A DNA stretch of 64,000 nucleotides from contig NZ_CP151996.1 of NCBI RefSeq assembly GCF_038593855.1, positions 3,162,001 to 3,226,000 of the forward strand. Direction: 5' to 3'. Both the position numbers and the translations under genes were made by a program. The DNA is from Lysinibacillus sp. FSL M8-0337 (GTDB taxonomy: Bacteria > Bacillota > Bacilli > Bacillales_A > Planococcaceae). The notes beneath the pieces were generated by a model. It saw only the letters and a program-made list of their open reading frames with translations, was not told the origin of the DNA and did no database searches. This document shows, in pieces, positions 16,113 to 24,016 of this stretch (position 1 is the first letter of the stretch; each line of letters starts with the position of its first letter).

Positions 16113-16851
16113 CTTGTACCCATCGCTGGAACGCTATTTCTTTATCTCTTGGATCATATTGCGGCTTTTGCTTTGGTTGAACAGGTTTCTTTTCAGCATT
16201 CATCTTTATTGCTAGTTCCATAAACTTATCTCTAAGTTTTTTCGCTGATAAAATATTGGTGCACCAAAATGAATCCTGTGTTACCCAATCCATAACTTGT
16301 TTGGCCAAGTGCTTATCAACTTTGTCTATTTCAATTAGCTTTCGCATATCATCAGCCCAAGTTTGCATGTTGGATTTCTTAATTAAGTGAGATATTCCAG
16401 CCTCGTTTGCAACTGCAGCAACTTTTTCATGAAAATAGACTGCCATTTTGTAATAAGTATTTTCTTCATCATATTTTAATTTTTTTGCTTGTTTAGTTGG
16501 AGCAGGGATTTCAGAATCTATCTCATTAGACGGCAACTGTTCATCCCACTCTTTATAATTTTTATTAAATCCCATGATTTTCGCTCCTTTTGCACCAATC
16601 CCAATAACCGAGATTATGTTTCTATCAATCAATGTTGTTAGTTCTCTGTTTACTTGAGTTCTGTTGGCGTTAATAGCTTTTGTTAAAAAGCTTGTGGACA
16701 TTTCATTTGTTTTTCGCTGAAAACCATACGTGTATCTCCAAATGGCCAATACCAAACGGAATTGTGTGCCATTGAGATTGGTCTTCATGATATGATCGAA
16801 GATTTCATTGGCAATCCGTGTATGCCCATTTTTGAGTTGTGGACTTGCCAT
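16075..16851 (-). CDS. Phage replication initiator (RepO N-terminal domain, DnaD-like)
   Basis: 258 residues from ATG 16851, which has AGGGTGA six bases upstream; an in-frame GTG at 16857 is less likely. The first 90 residues match the phage replication protein O N-terminal winged helix (GHTRIANEIFDHIMKT and WRYTYGFQRKTNEMS). The C-terminal part is helical and probably contacts the DnaB-like helicase encoded next. It likely binds the phage origin and loads the helicase. The origin itself was not recognised. Confidence 0.83.
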   Translation of the reverse strand: MASPQLKNGHTRIANEIFDHIMKTNLNGTQFRLVLAIWRYTYGFQRKTNEMSTSFLTKAINANRTQVNRELTTLIDRNIISVIGIGAKGAKIMGFNKNYKEWDEQLPSNEIDSEIPAPTKQAKKLKYDEENTYYKMAVYFHEKVAAVANEAGISHLIKKSNMQTWADDMRKLIEIDKVDKHLAKQVMDWVTQDSFWCTNILSAKKLRDKFMELAIKMNAEKKPVQPKQKPQYDPRDKEIAFQRWVQDGNDPNGFDWSN

Positions 16852-16866
16852 GATCACTCACCCTAT

Positions 16867-17091
16867 TCATGCTTTCAATTGGCTGCTCATGTATTCAATG
16901 AGTTCCTCTGAAAATTCCTCAATATCTTTGCGACTACTACCTGTGTATGGTCTGTTTAACCAATCATCAATGCGATCCGCAACTGATCCAGTAATGCTTT
17001 TAGATTGAATGGACTCTAATTGCCTTTTAAGCTCTATGTTTTCAATTTGTAATTTCAACATAGCAGTTAAAATTAATTCATAAGGATGCAT
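16867..17091 (-). CDS. Small phage protein of unknown function, coiled coil
   Basis: 74 residues; ATG at 17091 after GAAGG, overlapping the stop of the upstream gene by one base (TAATG). The first 30 residues form a predicted leucine-rich coiled coil (LKLQIENIELKRQLES). A short acidic C-terminal helix follows. No family was recognised. Confidence 0.6.
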   Translation of the reverse strand: MHPYELILTAMLKLQIENIELKRQLESIQSKSITGSVADRIDDWLNRPYTGSSRKDIEEFSEELIEYMSSQLKA

Positions 17092-17834
17092 TAAATGACC
17101 TTCAATTCGTAGTGATTGCCTGCTTGGTATCCCTTTTTTAATAACTCCCTTTTAACGGTCATTTCCGCAAGCGTAGGGAGGTTGTTCTTGCTACTTAAAT
17201 GTGTAAGATAGATCCGTTCACCTTTGCCTATTACAAGCTCTCTGAGGGCTTGTGCCGTTTGTTCATTTGATAAGTGGCCAACGTGACTCAATATCCTTGC
17301 CTTAACGCTGTTAGGGTAATCAGATGCTTCAACCATTCGTGGTTCATGGTTGGCTTCGATGATGTAAATGTCACTATGCCTCATGGCGTTCAACATGCTT
17401 TTATCAACCAGGCCAGTGTCTAAACAAATAGATACTTTAAAATTATCTAAAGTCCATACAACGTATCCCCTCGGATCGATTGCGTCGTGATGAACATTAA
17501 AATGGCTTACTATAAAGTGGTCACAACCGAAAATACCTCCAACGCCAATCGGCCTAATTAATTCATCTTCAACTGTAGTGATGTTTTTCCATTCACGCTC
17601 ACCAGCATAAACAGGAATTTTATATTTATTGGCCAGTGGCAGACCTTTAATATGGTCACTATGAGCGTGTGTGACAAAGATTGCTTTTACGCTATTTGGT
17701 GTAATGCCCACTTCCAATAGCCGTTTCTCTATTTTGGTTTTAGCAATACCTGCATCGATTAGGATGGTAGATTCATTGGTTGTTAATGCTATGCAGTTTC
17801 CACTTGAACCACTTGCTAGGATGTCAACTTTCAT
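17091..17834 (-). CDS. Metallo-beta-lactamase-fold hydrolase (YycJ/WalJ-like)
   Basis: 247 residues from ATG 17834, chosen because TGGAGGAATACTT lies before it; longer versions lack a ribosome site. The sequence begins MKVDILASGSSGNCIAL and carries the HAHSDH metal-binding motif near residue 58, an ARILSHVGHLSNE histidine further on, and a YLTHLSSKNN end motif. These are features of the YycJ/WalJ branch, some of whose members have been reported as DNA exonucleases. In this phage it lies in a recombination block that lacks a YqaJ-type exonuclease. It may supply the end-processing nuclease, which is an inference. Confidence 0.83.
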   Translation of the reverse strand: MKVDILASGSSGNCIALTTNESTILIDAGIAKTKIEKRLLEVGITPNSVKAIFVTHAHSDHIKGLPLANKYKIPVYAGEREWKNITTVEDELIRPIGVGGIFGCDHFIVSHFNVHHDAIDPRGYVVWTLDNFKVSICLDTGLVDKSMLNAMRHSDIYIIEANHEPRMVEASDYPNSVKARILSHVGHLSNEQTAQALRELVIGKGERIYLTHLSSKNNLPTLAEMTVKRELLKKGYQAGNHYELKVI

Positions 17835-18262
17835 AAGTATTCCTCCAGTAGTTCGGGGTTTTCGTAAATGTTTCCAACAATAAAAGGTATATTGATTTCC
17901 GACCATAAAGGAATTGCGACTTCGTTATCGTCTACCCAGAAAGCACCTTCGTAGAATTTCACCGTACCAAAAAAGTCAGTGACTTCTGAACCGATTATTG
18001 GAATATGAATATGAACAAAATCACCTTCATAAATTTCATTGCCATTCTTGTCCTTTAAGCCTGTGTATTCCAACAATTCATAACGAGGAGCGTTAGCATA
18101 CTTCATGAAGTGACCACCATGTACGTTCCACACATCTTTCTCATCGTGCGTGTAACCTTTTATTGTGGTCGGTGCTCCGTCAAACCTATTGAACACTAAC
18201 TCATGCACAGGAAACATTTCTTTTAATTTCTTGTCCCAAGCTCTGTACTTAGTTTCTCTCAT
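17831..18262 (-). CDS. YopX-family phage protein (copy 1)
   Basis: 143 residues. It contains the YopX signature: KYRAWDKKLKEMFPV at the N-terminus and YTGLKDKNGNEIYEGD near the middle, then a short SH3-like region and a NIYENPELL C-terminus. YopX proteins are common in SPbeta-like and other prophages, and their function is unknown. The stop overlaps the start of the metallo-hydrolase gene (ATGA). A second YopX gene lies immediately upstream and shares the same central and terminal motifs. Confidence 0.85.
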   Translation of the reverse strand: MRETKYRAWDKKLKEMFPVHELVFNRFDGAPTTIKGYTHDEKDVWNVHGGHFMKYANAPRYELLEYTGLKDKNGNEIYEGDFVHIHIPIIGSEVTDFFGTVKFYEGAFWVDDNEVAIPLWSEINIPFIVGNIYENPELLEEYL

Positions 18263-18738
18263 TGACTGTCACCACCTAGCAATTTAGGATTTTCGTAAAT
18301 GTTGCCGATTACCTCATACCAATAGATAACTAATGCTGATACATCACATAACAAATTTGTTTCTCCTCTGTATTTTGTTAAATGACCATGTTTAATTTTC
18401 AATACACCATCAACTTTTTCTAACCAATAGTCCCGATATAGTTCTTTCATTTTGAAATTTACGCCGTCATTATAAATTTGCATGAATCTAGTATTGATAT
18501 CATTGCCATCTCTAAATGAATATTTAATAATATCCCCTTCATAAATCTCCTTGCCGTTTTTGTCCTTTAATCCTGTAAACTGGATAAGCTTTAAATTATC
18601 GAAATCAAAGAAACTAATTAATTCTCCATCTATGTCTACCTGGCATGTAAAGGGATAAAAGTTAATACTTCCAACCGGATAAACCCCTACGCCGTGTATC
18701 CGGTTGTTAACAAAAGCCTTAAACTTAATCTCTCTCAC
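18259..18738 (-). CDS. YopX-family phage protein (copy 2)
   Basis: 159 residues; GTG start at 18738. It shares FTGLKDKNGKEIYEGDI and the terminal NIYENPKLL with its neighbour, but the remaining sequence has diverged, so the two are old paralogues rather than a recent copy. Both ends show four-base overlaps with adjacent genes (GTGA with the zinc ribbon gene upstream, ATGA with the other YopX gene). Function unknown. Confidence 0.83.
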   Translation of the reverse strand: MREIKFKAFVNNRIHGVGVYPVGSINFYPFTCQVDIDGELISFFDFDNLKLIQFTGLKDKNGKEIYEGDIIKYSFRDGNDINTRFMQIYNDGVNFKMKELYRDYWLEKVDGVLKIKHGHLTKYRGETNLLCDVSALVIYWYEVIGNIYENPKLLGGDSQ

Positions 18739-18875
18739 TTCCGTTTCAACTCCTCATGGCACCGTGGGCATATTTCTAACCCACGGTATAAGTTGTATTC
18801 ATTTGCGTTCATTTCTTGTCCACATAGCTCACAGTCTTTATTCCTCTCATAAACTATTGTTTGTGGTAGTTTCAT
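18735..18875 (-). CDS. Short zinc-ribbon protein
   Basis: 46 residues; ATG at 18875, stop TGA at 18737-18735. It has two CxxC pairs, CELC at residues 15-18 and CPRC near residues 38-41, spaced as in a treble-clef or rubredoxin-like zinc ribbon. The stop overlaps the GTG start of the next gene. The Bet gene ends six bases upstream of the start codon. It probably binds DNA or protein; no known family name could be given. Confidence 0.7.
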   Translation of the reverse strand: MKLPQTIVYERNKDCELCGQEMNANEYNLYRGLEICPRCHEELKRK

Positions 18876-18880
18876 AGTTT

Positions 18881-19759
18881 TTACTCGAGTAAATCATCAT
18901 TGTTTGACTGTGAAGCAAGCATTTCGATATTCATATTTAGTAGCTCAATCAAACCAATCATTTCAGCCTCTGTTGCTGTCTCAGGATCGATATTTGGAGC
19001 ATTTTTATCCAGGTATTCTTTCAATGCCTTTTTCGTTTTAATGCCAAGCTGTTTCAACTTAGCGTTAATTTCCTCGCGTAATTCTTCTGCACGAGTTAGT
19101 GCAGGCTGTTCAACTGGCGGCTCTAACTGTTCCTGATTAGGTGTAATGTCTCTGCGTTGTTGCGTAACAGGTTGCGGTACATCATTTTGTGTAATCGTTA
19201 CATCTTCAAATGACAATCCATACTGTTTTTTCAATGCACGTTGCTGAACATGTTTACCGAACATGTCACTTGTCCATTTGTTCCAGTTATCTTTGTTTTG
19301 ACCGGTGAACATATGAGATACTTCATCAACGTCCATAATGACCGTGACAGGTGGGTATCCTTCGCGATAAGCAACTGAATAGGCACCAATAATCTTTCCA
19401 CGTGGGAAGCCAATTTCATGTTGTACAACTTCCATTTGCTTTGATTCTTTATTCATGGCAATTTTAAATTCATCGTTCTCATGCACCATTTGTGTATCCG
19501 GTGGAATAAAGCCTTCTTGTTCGCGCGCTTTTGAAAGGTAAGCCTCGGCTGCAAATTGAATACGTGCTTGATTGCCATACTTGATGAAGAAAATTTCATT
19601 TTTGAATGGATCTAAGCCGTATGAAGCAGCCTTGTGAGCGAATAGTAGAAATTCCTGATCATTAGCTGTAGGTGCAATAGAGTTACGAATAACCTCTAAT
19701 ACTGCAGGTGCAAATGCTTCTGAAATTTCAGGTGTTAAAGTTGGTAAATTTCCATTCAT
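18881..19759 (-). CDS. bet: Phage recombination protein Bet (RecT superfamily)
   Basis: 292 residues; ATG at 19759 after GGGAGGATTTTAATT. The core has FLLFAHKAASYGLDPFKNEI and FAAEAYLSKAREQEGF, hallmarks of the Bet/RecT single-strand annealing family. The C-terminal third is a charged linker (PVTQQRRDITPN onward) and a short helical domain. The protein pairs complementary single strands during phage recombination. Unlike most RecT operons, no YqaJ or lambda-type exonuclease is present next to it; a Rad50-like ATPase is encoded upstream. Confidence 0.9.
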   Translation of the reverse strand: MNGNLPTLTPEISEAFAPAVLEVIRNSIAPTANDQEFLLFAHKAASYGLDPFKNEIFFIKYGNQARIQFAAEAYLSKAREQEGFIPPDTQMVHENDEFKIAMNKESKQMEVVQHEIGFPRGKIIGAYSVAYREGYPPVTVIMDVDEVSHMFTGQNKDNWNKWTSDMFGKHVQQRALKKQYGLSFEDVTITQNDVPQPVTQQRRDITPNQEQLEPPVEQPALTRAEELREEINAKLKQLGIKTKKALKEYLDKNAPNIDPETATEAEMIGLIELLNMNIEMLASQSNNDDLLE

Positions 19760-19761
19760 AA

Positions 19762-19956
19762 TTAAAATCCTCCCTGGGCTACGTTTAAGCCTTTTTTGAT
19801 TTGTTTTTTCATGCTTTCAAAAGCTTTGCTGTAGAGTTCATCTGCATCTTGCCCTGGTTCTACAGAAATAGTTACAGCTGCATCAACTTTCACGTTTTCA
19901 AAGTTTCCAAGATTTTTGGTATATGTGTAGCCGACTGTGATTTCTTTAACATGCAT
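19762..19956 (-). CDS. Small phage protein of unknown function near Bet
   Basis: 64 residues; ATG at 19956 after GGGAGGTCATTTGA. The first half is beta-rich (EITVGYTYTKNLGNF), and the second half is a single lysine-rich helix (ELYSKAFESMKKQI). It ends two bases before the Bet start and is therefore co-translated with it. Similar short proteins often sit beside recombination genes in phages. No function could be assigned. Confidence 0.6.
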   Translation of the reverse strand: MHVKEITVGYTYTKNLGNFENVKVDAAVTISVEPGQDADELYSKAFESMKKQIKKGLNVAQGGF

Positions 19957-19976
19957 TCAAATGACCTCCCATTTAA

Positions 19977-20312
19977 TCAATCTTCACTTACTCGCAATTG
20001 ATTACTCGTTATTTTGCTGCCACCAAAACATAAATTTCCGCCATCACAAATTAATAGCAATTCATCTGTAGTAAGATTTGGGCCATTTTTAATGACATTG
20101 TACTTAGAGTGTGCATAACCTGGCTCTCTACCAATGACAACGTCATACTTTTCCAAATCGACATCAGGAGTAAACCTAAGATCATGTCTATAAATCTTGT
20201 ACTTTTTCATTAGTTCATCATGGATTTCGCGGTTTATTTTTGCCTTTTCTCTTTCATTAGCTGTAAATGCCCAGCCATTATAAATTCGTTTTTCCACATG
20301 ATTTTCACTCAT
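19977..20312 (-). CDS. Phage hypothetical protein
   Basis: 111 residues; the ATG at 20312 follows the stop of the ATPase gene directly. The N-terminus is charged and helical (TANEREKAKINREIHDEL), and the C-terminal half has a glycine-rich loop (CDGGNLCFGGSK) that could be a turn around a cysteine pair. No family was recognised. It is translated between the ATPase and the Bet protein. Confidence 0.55.
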   Translation of the reverse strand: MSENHVEKRIYNGWAFTANEREKAKINREIHDELMKKYKIYRHDLRFTPDVDLEKYDVVIGREPGYAHSKYNVIKNGPNLTTDELLLICDGGNLCFGGSKITSNQLRVSED

Positions 20313-21827
20313 TTATTTATCCTCACTTTCAATTGTTAGGTCTTTTCCAGCAACAACGCGGCTTATTATTAGTTGTCCATTCGGTTCCTTGAACTTAGTA
20401 ATGGTTTCTGCGTTATCTACAAAGCAAGGTACAATAAGATCACTTTGCTCTGACAAGACATCTCGAATTTCAAGCCCTGCTCTAGTTTGTTCGCTAAATG
20501 AAAGTTTCATATAGTCTTTACCATCCATTTGAACAACGAAAGTTGGTTTGTTTTCGCCAGTTGTTTTCACTTCTTCAAACAGTTTTATCGATAAATTATC
20601 GAACAAGTCTTGAACCTTTTTGACTTGCAATTCAGCTTCTTTGGCTTTGAAATCCTTTATAGCATCTAGGATAAAAATGGACTCATTAAGTGATTCAAGC
20701 GTTTCTTTTTCATTGGCTTCTGCAGCAATAACTTGTTCCTCTAAAAACTTATACTCTCTATACTTAGAGATTTCATATTCTATTGGATTAATCTTTTCTT
20801 GAAGTAAGCGTGCTTTTTCCAATTGCTCTGATACATCCACATATTCAAGTGTTTTAAGTTCTTCTTCCAAAGCTTTTCGTTTATCTACAGCTTGTTGGAA
20901 CTTCGATTTAACCTGTTGAATACGTTGCTCTTTTTCAGCTTCAACAGCTTTGATAGCTTCATCTTGCAATGTTTGATTACAAACACGGCATGTATCTTGT
21001 ATTTGTTCGCTTTTGAGCTGATTAAATCGGTCTTTAATTTCGTCACGTTCTTGCGTCAGAACGTTAATTTGGTTATTTAGAATATTGATTCTTCCATTTA
21101 CCGTTTGAGCTTTATCAGTCACGGCTTCAATGCTGTTTCGTTCTTTAACAAGGTGTTTCAATTCCACATTTAGCGAATCTAATGGAACTGTTGGAGCATT
21201 TTGTTCTAACTGCTCTCTTAACGTCTTGGCGCGGCTCTGAGCAGCTATATATTGTTTGTCCAACTTAGTTTTATTGGATCGATGTATTTTATCTAAATCC
21301 TCTAAAGAATGTTTTTTAACTAAAGTGGCCAACTTGTCCGATTGTGGTTTAGGTAACTCTTTTAAAACTTCTTTATTAGCAGGTGCAGTTGTATATTTTA
21401 AAATCATTTGACGCTGCTTTTCCCAATGTAATGTGAAAAAGTAGCTTGGGTTAAATAGCGATAAGAATAAATCCTTATCAAAAAGCTTTTCTACTACCTC
21501 ATTAAATTCAGTTGCTTTGGAAGGTACCTCATTTACATAGAACTTATTACGCCCTTTCGCGATTTCACGGCCTAAAAGAAGCTCCCCATCATCAACAATT
21601 AAACGTAGAGTTACAAGTGTGTTATCAGCTTGGTATGTTATTGGCGAAGGGTCTAATTTGCTACCCAATAAGTCGTTACCGTATAATAGGAATGTAATTG
21701 CTTCACCAATGGAGCTTTTACCTTTTGCATTATCCGCAAGGATCTTAGTCATGTCGCCAAACTTAACTACAAGATCCTTGTGGCTTTTAAAATTCTGCAA
21801 GGTTAATTGATTGAATTTAATTTCCAC
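20313..21827 (-). CDS. Rad50/SbcC-like AAA ATPase
   Basis: 504 residues; GTG at 21827 after GAGGTAAAAAATT. The N-terminus has an FKSHKDL motif and a Walker A of form ADNAKGKSS near residues 31-39, with Ala instead of the first Gly. A long coiled coil (about 160-400) is interrupted by CRVCNQ near residue 278, a possible zinc hook. The C-terminus has an ABC signature-like LSFSEQTRAGLEI and Walker B CFVDNAE. The protein resembles a short Rad50/SbcC. Such ATPases regulate nucleases that process DNA ends; here it lies upstream of Bet, which suggests a role in recombination. Confidence 0.85.
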   Translation of the reverse strand: MEIKFNQLTLQNFKSHKDLVVKFGDMTKILADNAKGKSSIGEAITFLLYGNDLLGSKLDPSPITYQADNTLVTLRLIVDDGELLLGREIAKGRNKFYVNEVPSKATEFNEVVEKLFDKDLFLSLFNPSYFFTLHWEKQRQMILKYTTAPANKEVLKELPKPQSDKLATLVKKHSLEDLDKIHRSNKTKLDKQYIAAQSRAKTLREQLEQNAPTVPLDSLNVELKHLVKERNSIEAVTDKAQTVNGRINILNNQINVLTQERDEIKDRFNQLKSEQIQDTCRVCNQTLQDEAIKAVEAEKEQRIQQVKSKFQQAVDKRKALEEELKTLEYVDVSEQLEKARLLQEKINPIEYEISKYREYKFLEEQVIAAEANEKETLESLNESIFILDAIKDFKAKEAELQVKKVQDLFDNLSIKLFEEVKTTGENKPTFVVQMDGKDYMKLSFSEQTRAGLEIRDVLSEQSDLIVPCFVDNAETITKFKEPNGQLIISRVVAGKDLTIESEDK

Positions 21828-21877
21828 AATTTTTTACCTCATTTCGTGTTATAATTGCGTAGAAAATATTTGTATGT

Positions 21878-21912
21878 GAGCCTATGACCGGTGCAACGGT
21901 TTAGGCTCTTTT
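21878..21912 (+). terminator. Hairpin with T run on the plus strand, antisense to early genes
   Basis: GAGCCTA (21878-21884) and TAGGCTC (21902-21908) form a stem with a further inner ACCGG/ACGGT pairing, followed by TTTTTATTT on the plus strand. Read on the minus strand, the gene strand, no T run follows. It lies between two minus-strand genes, so it may stop antisense transcription coming from the right-hand direction or act as a message stem. Confidence 0.45.
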
Positions 21913-22070
21913 TATTTAGCAAGAAACATTTCACCTTTTAGATGTTCTGTAATGTAATCATCTAAATTACTTTCTAAGACGACCGATTCACCAAAAATAT
22001 AATAAATATCCCCTTTTTGAATTTCAGTACCGTACATATCTTCGCTTGGATAATCTTCAACTGTTTTCAA
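21912..22070 (-). CDS. Small phage protein (52 aa), TTG start
   Basis: 52 residues from TTG 22070 to TAA 21914-21912; GTAGGTGG lies about five bases before the TTG. The sequence is acidic with YPSEDMYGTEIQKGDIYY in the first half, where the IQKGDIYY segment resembles the KGDxYY motif of YqaI-like or YorP-like short prophage proteins. It follows the next gene upstream closely. Function unknown. Confidence 0.6.
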   Translation of the reverse strand: MKTVEDYPSEDMYGTEIQKGDIYYIFGESVVLESNLDDYITEHLKGEMFLAK

Positions 22071-22079
22071 ACAATCCAC

Positions 22080-22331
22080 CTACCAATGCTTATTAAGATT
22101 TTTATAATGATTGAATAGTCCTTTTTTTCTTAGAGAGTCTACTTTTGATCGAATAGTGTGTTCTGTCCTTCCAATTGCAAATGAAATCATTCTAGTGTGG
22201 TCCACCTCATAAAACTTACAAATGTATTCAAGTTCCGATTCACTAAAAGGTTTACCATGAGAAAAATGAAACTCTGAATGGTACTGCATACGTCCATATT
22301 TGTCATAAGTAATATCATCCTTATCATTCAT
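22080..22331 (-). CDS. Small phage DNA-binding-like protein
   Basis: 83 residues; ATG at 22331 after AAAGGGGCTGAGACTA. The segment FSESELEYICKFYEVDHTRMI followed by a second helix pair (GRTEHTIRSKVDSLRKKG) looks like a Myb/SANT-type or simple helix-turn-helix fold. Similar phage proteins occur in early operons. It may regulate transcription. That role is inferred. Confidence 0.6.
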   Translation of the reverse strand: MNDKDDITYDKYGRMQYHSEFHFSHGKPFSESELEYICKFYEVDHTRMISFAIGRTEHTIRSKVDSLRKKGLFNHYKNLNKHW

Positions 22332-22346
22332 TAGTCTCAGCCCCTT

Positions 22347-22553
22347 TTAACTAGTTAATTGCATGAACAGCTCACGATCATTATTAGCTAAAGCCTTATC
22401 AATCAAATGTTGGCGGTTCATTTCTTCGATTTCATTCACTAAATTAATAGTTTTTGGATTTAAGTAAGTACTATCTTCCTTAATCAAATGTCCTTCCTTT
22501 ACCGCCATTTCAATAGCTTTAGCTACAGCTGTTTTGAAAAAGTCCTCAAACAA
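22347..22553 (-). CDS. Small phage protein of unknown function
   Basis: 68 residues; TTG start at 22553 with GGGGTGATTTAG before it. The sequence is helical and amphipathic (FFKTAVAKAIEMAVKEG), followed by an NEIEEMNRQHL segment. It belongs to the early operon and shows no recognised domain. Confidence 0.55.
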   Translation of the reverse strand: MFEDFFKTAVAKAIEMAVKEGHLIKEDSTYLNPKTINLVNEIEEMNRQHLIDKALANNDRELFMQLTS

Positions 22554-22564
22554 CTAAATCACCC

Positions 22565-22825
22565 CTACCATTTAATAGTTAGACCTAAACCTGAAAGATG
22601 CCTACTAGCTTTGTAGCCATTCTCTAGTAGTACCGATTGAAAAATGGATACAATTTGTTTGTCTGTATTGTGGTAATATGTGTACTCACAAAGACCTTTT
22701 TCAGCTTGCGTTTCAATCCCTTTAATAAGTTTTTTAAATTCATCGCTTTCCAATGCATTTGCCTTCAATTTACTAAAATTACTTCCAGAAATTTTTTTCA
22801 TTTCATCTGCAGATTGAAGTTTCAT
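22565..22825 (-). CDS. Small phage protein of unknown function
   Basis: 86 residues; the ATG at 22825 overlaps the stop of the gene upstream (ATGA). It is lysine-rich with an N-terminal helix and a C-terminal SRHLSGLGLTIKW beta-type end. The layout (basic helix, then FQSVLLENGYKA) is seen in many short phage early proteins. No function assigned. Confidence 0.6.
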   Translation of the reverse strand: MKLQSADEMKKISGSNFSKLKANALESDEFKKLIKGIETQAEKGLCEYTYYHNTDKQIVSIFQSVLLENGYKASRHLSGLGLTIKW

Positions 22826-22980
22826 CCCTTTTCACCTTCCTTGTATACTGCATTGTCATCGGTTATAGCCTTTGACAAGCTTTTCTGTGCCTCTATTTGG
22901 GCATTCTGTGCTTCTTCAATGTCTTGCCAGTAATCCGTTTCACGGTCATAAACATCAGCATGGGTGTTGCCTATACGCAA
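22822..22980 (-). CDS. Short acidic phage protein (52 aa), TTG start
   Basis: 52 residues; TTG at 22980 directly after the stop of the HTH gene, with a GGTGA ribosome site inside that gene. The sequence contains DVYDRETDYWQDIEEAQNA and a helical second half. It ends in ATGA, overlapping the next start. The overlaps on both sides support a real coupled gene. Function unknown. Confidence 0.55.
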   Translation of the reverse strand: MRIGNTHADVYDRETDYWQDIEEAQNAQIEAQKSLSKAITDDNAVYKEGEKG

Positions 22981-23187
22981 TCAATCACCGTCTTTCATAA
23001 TGACAATCAAATCATTAGGCGTACATTCAAAATAATTACAAAGCGAAGTAAGTGTTTTAATATTTATTTGAGTAGTTTTTTCATAATAGATGCTAGTGAG
23101 TGTATTCCTTGATATACCTATTGCTTTTGAAAGCTGTGTAATATTTACGTAATTTTGAGCCATTAATACTCGTAAATTATTTTTCAT
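22981..23187 (-). CDS. Cro/C1-type helix-turn-helix regulator
   Basis: 68 residues from ATG 23187, which has CAGGTGAATCAG before it; a longer version lacks a site. The HTH is ITQLSKAIGISRNTLTSIYY at residues 15-34, followed by LTSLCNYFECTPNDLIVI, the typical dimer and end helices of small Cro-like proteins. It probably regulates an early phage promoter. It lies in the early operon well downstream of the main switch. Confidence 0.85.
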   Translation of the reverse strand: MKNNLRVLMAQNYVNITQLSKAIGISRNTLTSIYYEKTTQINIKTLTSLCNYFECTPNDLIVIMKDGD

Positions 23188-23485
23188 CTGATTCACCTGC
23201 CAAAGCTTGACGTGCAATGTACCCTCCGTCTTCTGTTATGTCACAAGGAATAGGTTCACCAATGCAATAAAGCTCATAATGTTTTTCGTCAGCATAATAA
23301 GACAATGCTTTACGTAATTGCTTATTTTCCTCGTCTTTATCAACAACTAATTTCATTGTCTGTATTTCTAATCGAGCTAAATGTTTAAGTAATAGCTCAA
23401 TCTCACTAGTTACGATTTGGACTAAAACTTCGTCTACTAGTTCACCTTTTGCTTTGTACTCATTCAAAGCATCGACGGCTTTCAT
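23177..23485 (-). CDS. Phage protein of unknown function, coiled coil
   Basis: 102 residues; ATG at 23485, overlapping the upstream stop by four bases. Residues 20-60 form a leucine-rich coiled coil (EIELLLKHLARLEIQ). The C-terminal part has YELYCIGEPIPCDIT with two cysteines. It overlaps the HTH gene start by 11 bases. No family known. Confidence 0.58.
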   Translation of the reverse strand: MKAVDALNEYKAKGELVDEVLVQIVTSEIELLLKHLARLEIQTMKLVVDKDEENKQLRKALSYYADEKHYELYCIGEPIPCDITEDGGYIARQALAGESDEK

Positions 23486-23718
23486 TTGGTTTCACCTCCT
23501 CTCAATGCTTGGTAAACTTTCTTTGCATAAGCAACTTGTTGCTTAATGTATGGATCAGTTTCTTTGCCACCACTTGCTAGCCAGTCACCTATTCGCTGTT
23601 TAACATCTGATAGAACGTTTAAAGGTAGCTCGCAAGCAATTTGGTGTAGCTCATACAATGGTGTAACACTTGTTAAGGCTTCACCGACTAATGCAACTGG
23701 TACTGGTTTAATGTTCAT
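23482..23718 (-). CDS. Small phage protein of unknown function
   Basis: 78 residues; the ATG at 23718 lies inside the end of the preceding 32-codon gene, with a GGTGAAAAC site. The sequence contains a short helical repeat (VTPLYELHQIACELPLN) and a basic end (KKVYQALRGGETK). It overlaps the next gene by four bases. No function could be given. Confidence 0.58.
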   Translation of the reverse strand: MNIKPVPVALVGEALTSVTPLYELHQIACELPLNVLSDVKQRIGDWLASGGKETDPYIKQQVAYAKKVYQALRGGETK

Positions 23719-23806
23719 TTGTTTTCACCATCTTCACTCGCTTATTTAAAGCAGCCTGTTTTTCCTTATCTGACATCGCTAACCATTGTTTGTTGGTTGT
23801 GTTCAT
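23708..23806 (-). CDS. Very short phage ORF (32 aa)
   Basis: ATG at 23806 overlaps the TGA of the HTH gene upstream (ATGA); the stop is TAA at 23710-23708. The peptide is lysine-rich with WLAMSDKEKQAALNKRVK, a single amphipathic helix. The site GGAGGTGAAACCAA precedes the start. Position and coupling support it; the shortness limits confidence. Confidence 0.48.
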   Translation of the reverse strand: MNTTNKQWLAMSDKEKQAALNKRVKMVKTNEH

Positions 23807-24006
23807 TTGGTTTCACCTCCGAAAAGCTTATCCACAGTAGTATCGAACATTTCGGCAAGCTTGAATGCTTCGGACAATGTAAACTCTTTTTCGCCAGTCT
23901 CTTTACGACTGTAAGTGCAAACGTGAATGCCTATATACTTAGCAACATCTTTTTGTTTCAATCTGTTTTCTTTACGAGCTACATATAGTTTGTAATGTAC
24001 TGCCAA
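23803..24006 (-). CDS. XRE-family helix-turn-helix protein
   Basis: 67 residues; TTG start at 24006 after GAGGTGAACTAA. The HTH lies at LKQKDVAKYIGIHVCTYSRKE (from residue 16), with the usual C-terminal LSEAFKLAEMFDTTVDKLF dimer helices. It is a small regulator of the Cro/XRE class in the early operon. Target unknown. Confidence 0.85.
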   Translation of the reverse strand: MAVHYKLYVARKENRLKQKDVAKYIGIHVCTYSRKETGEKEFTLSEAFKLAEMFDTTVDKLFGGETK

Positions 24007-24016
24007 TTAGTTCACC

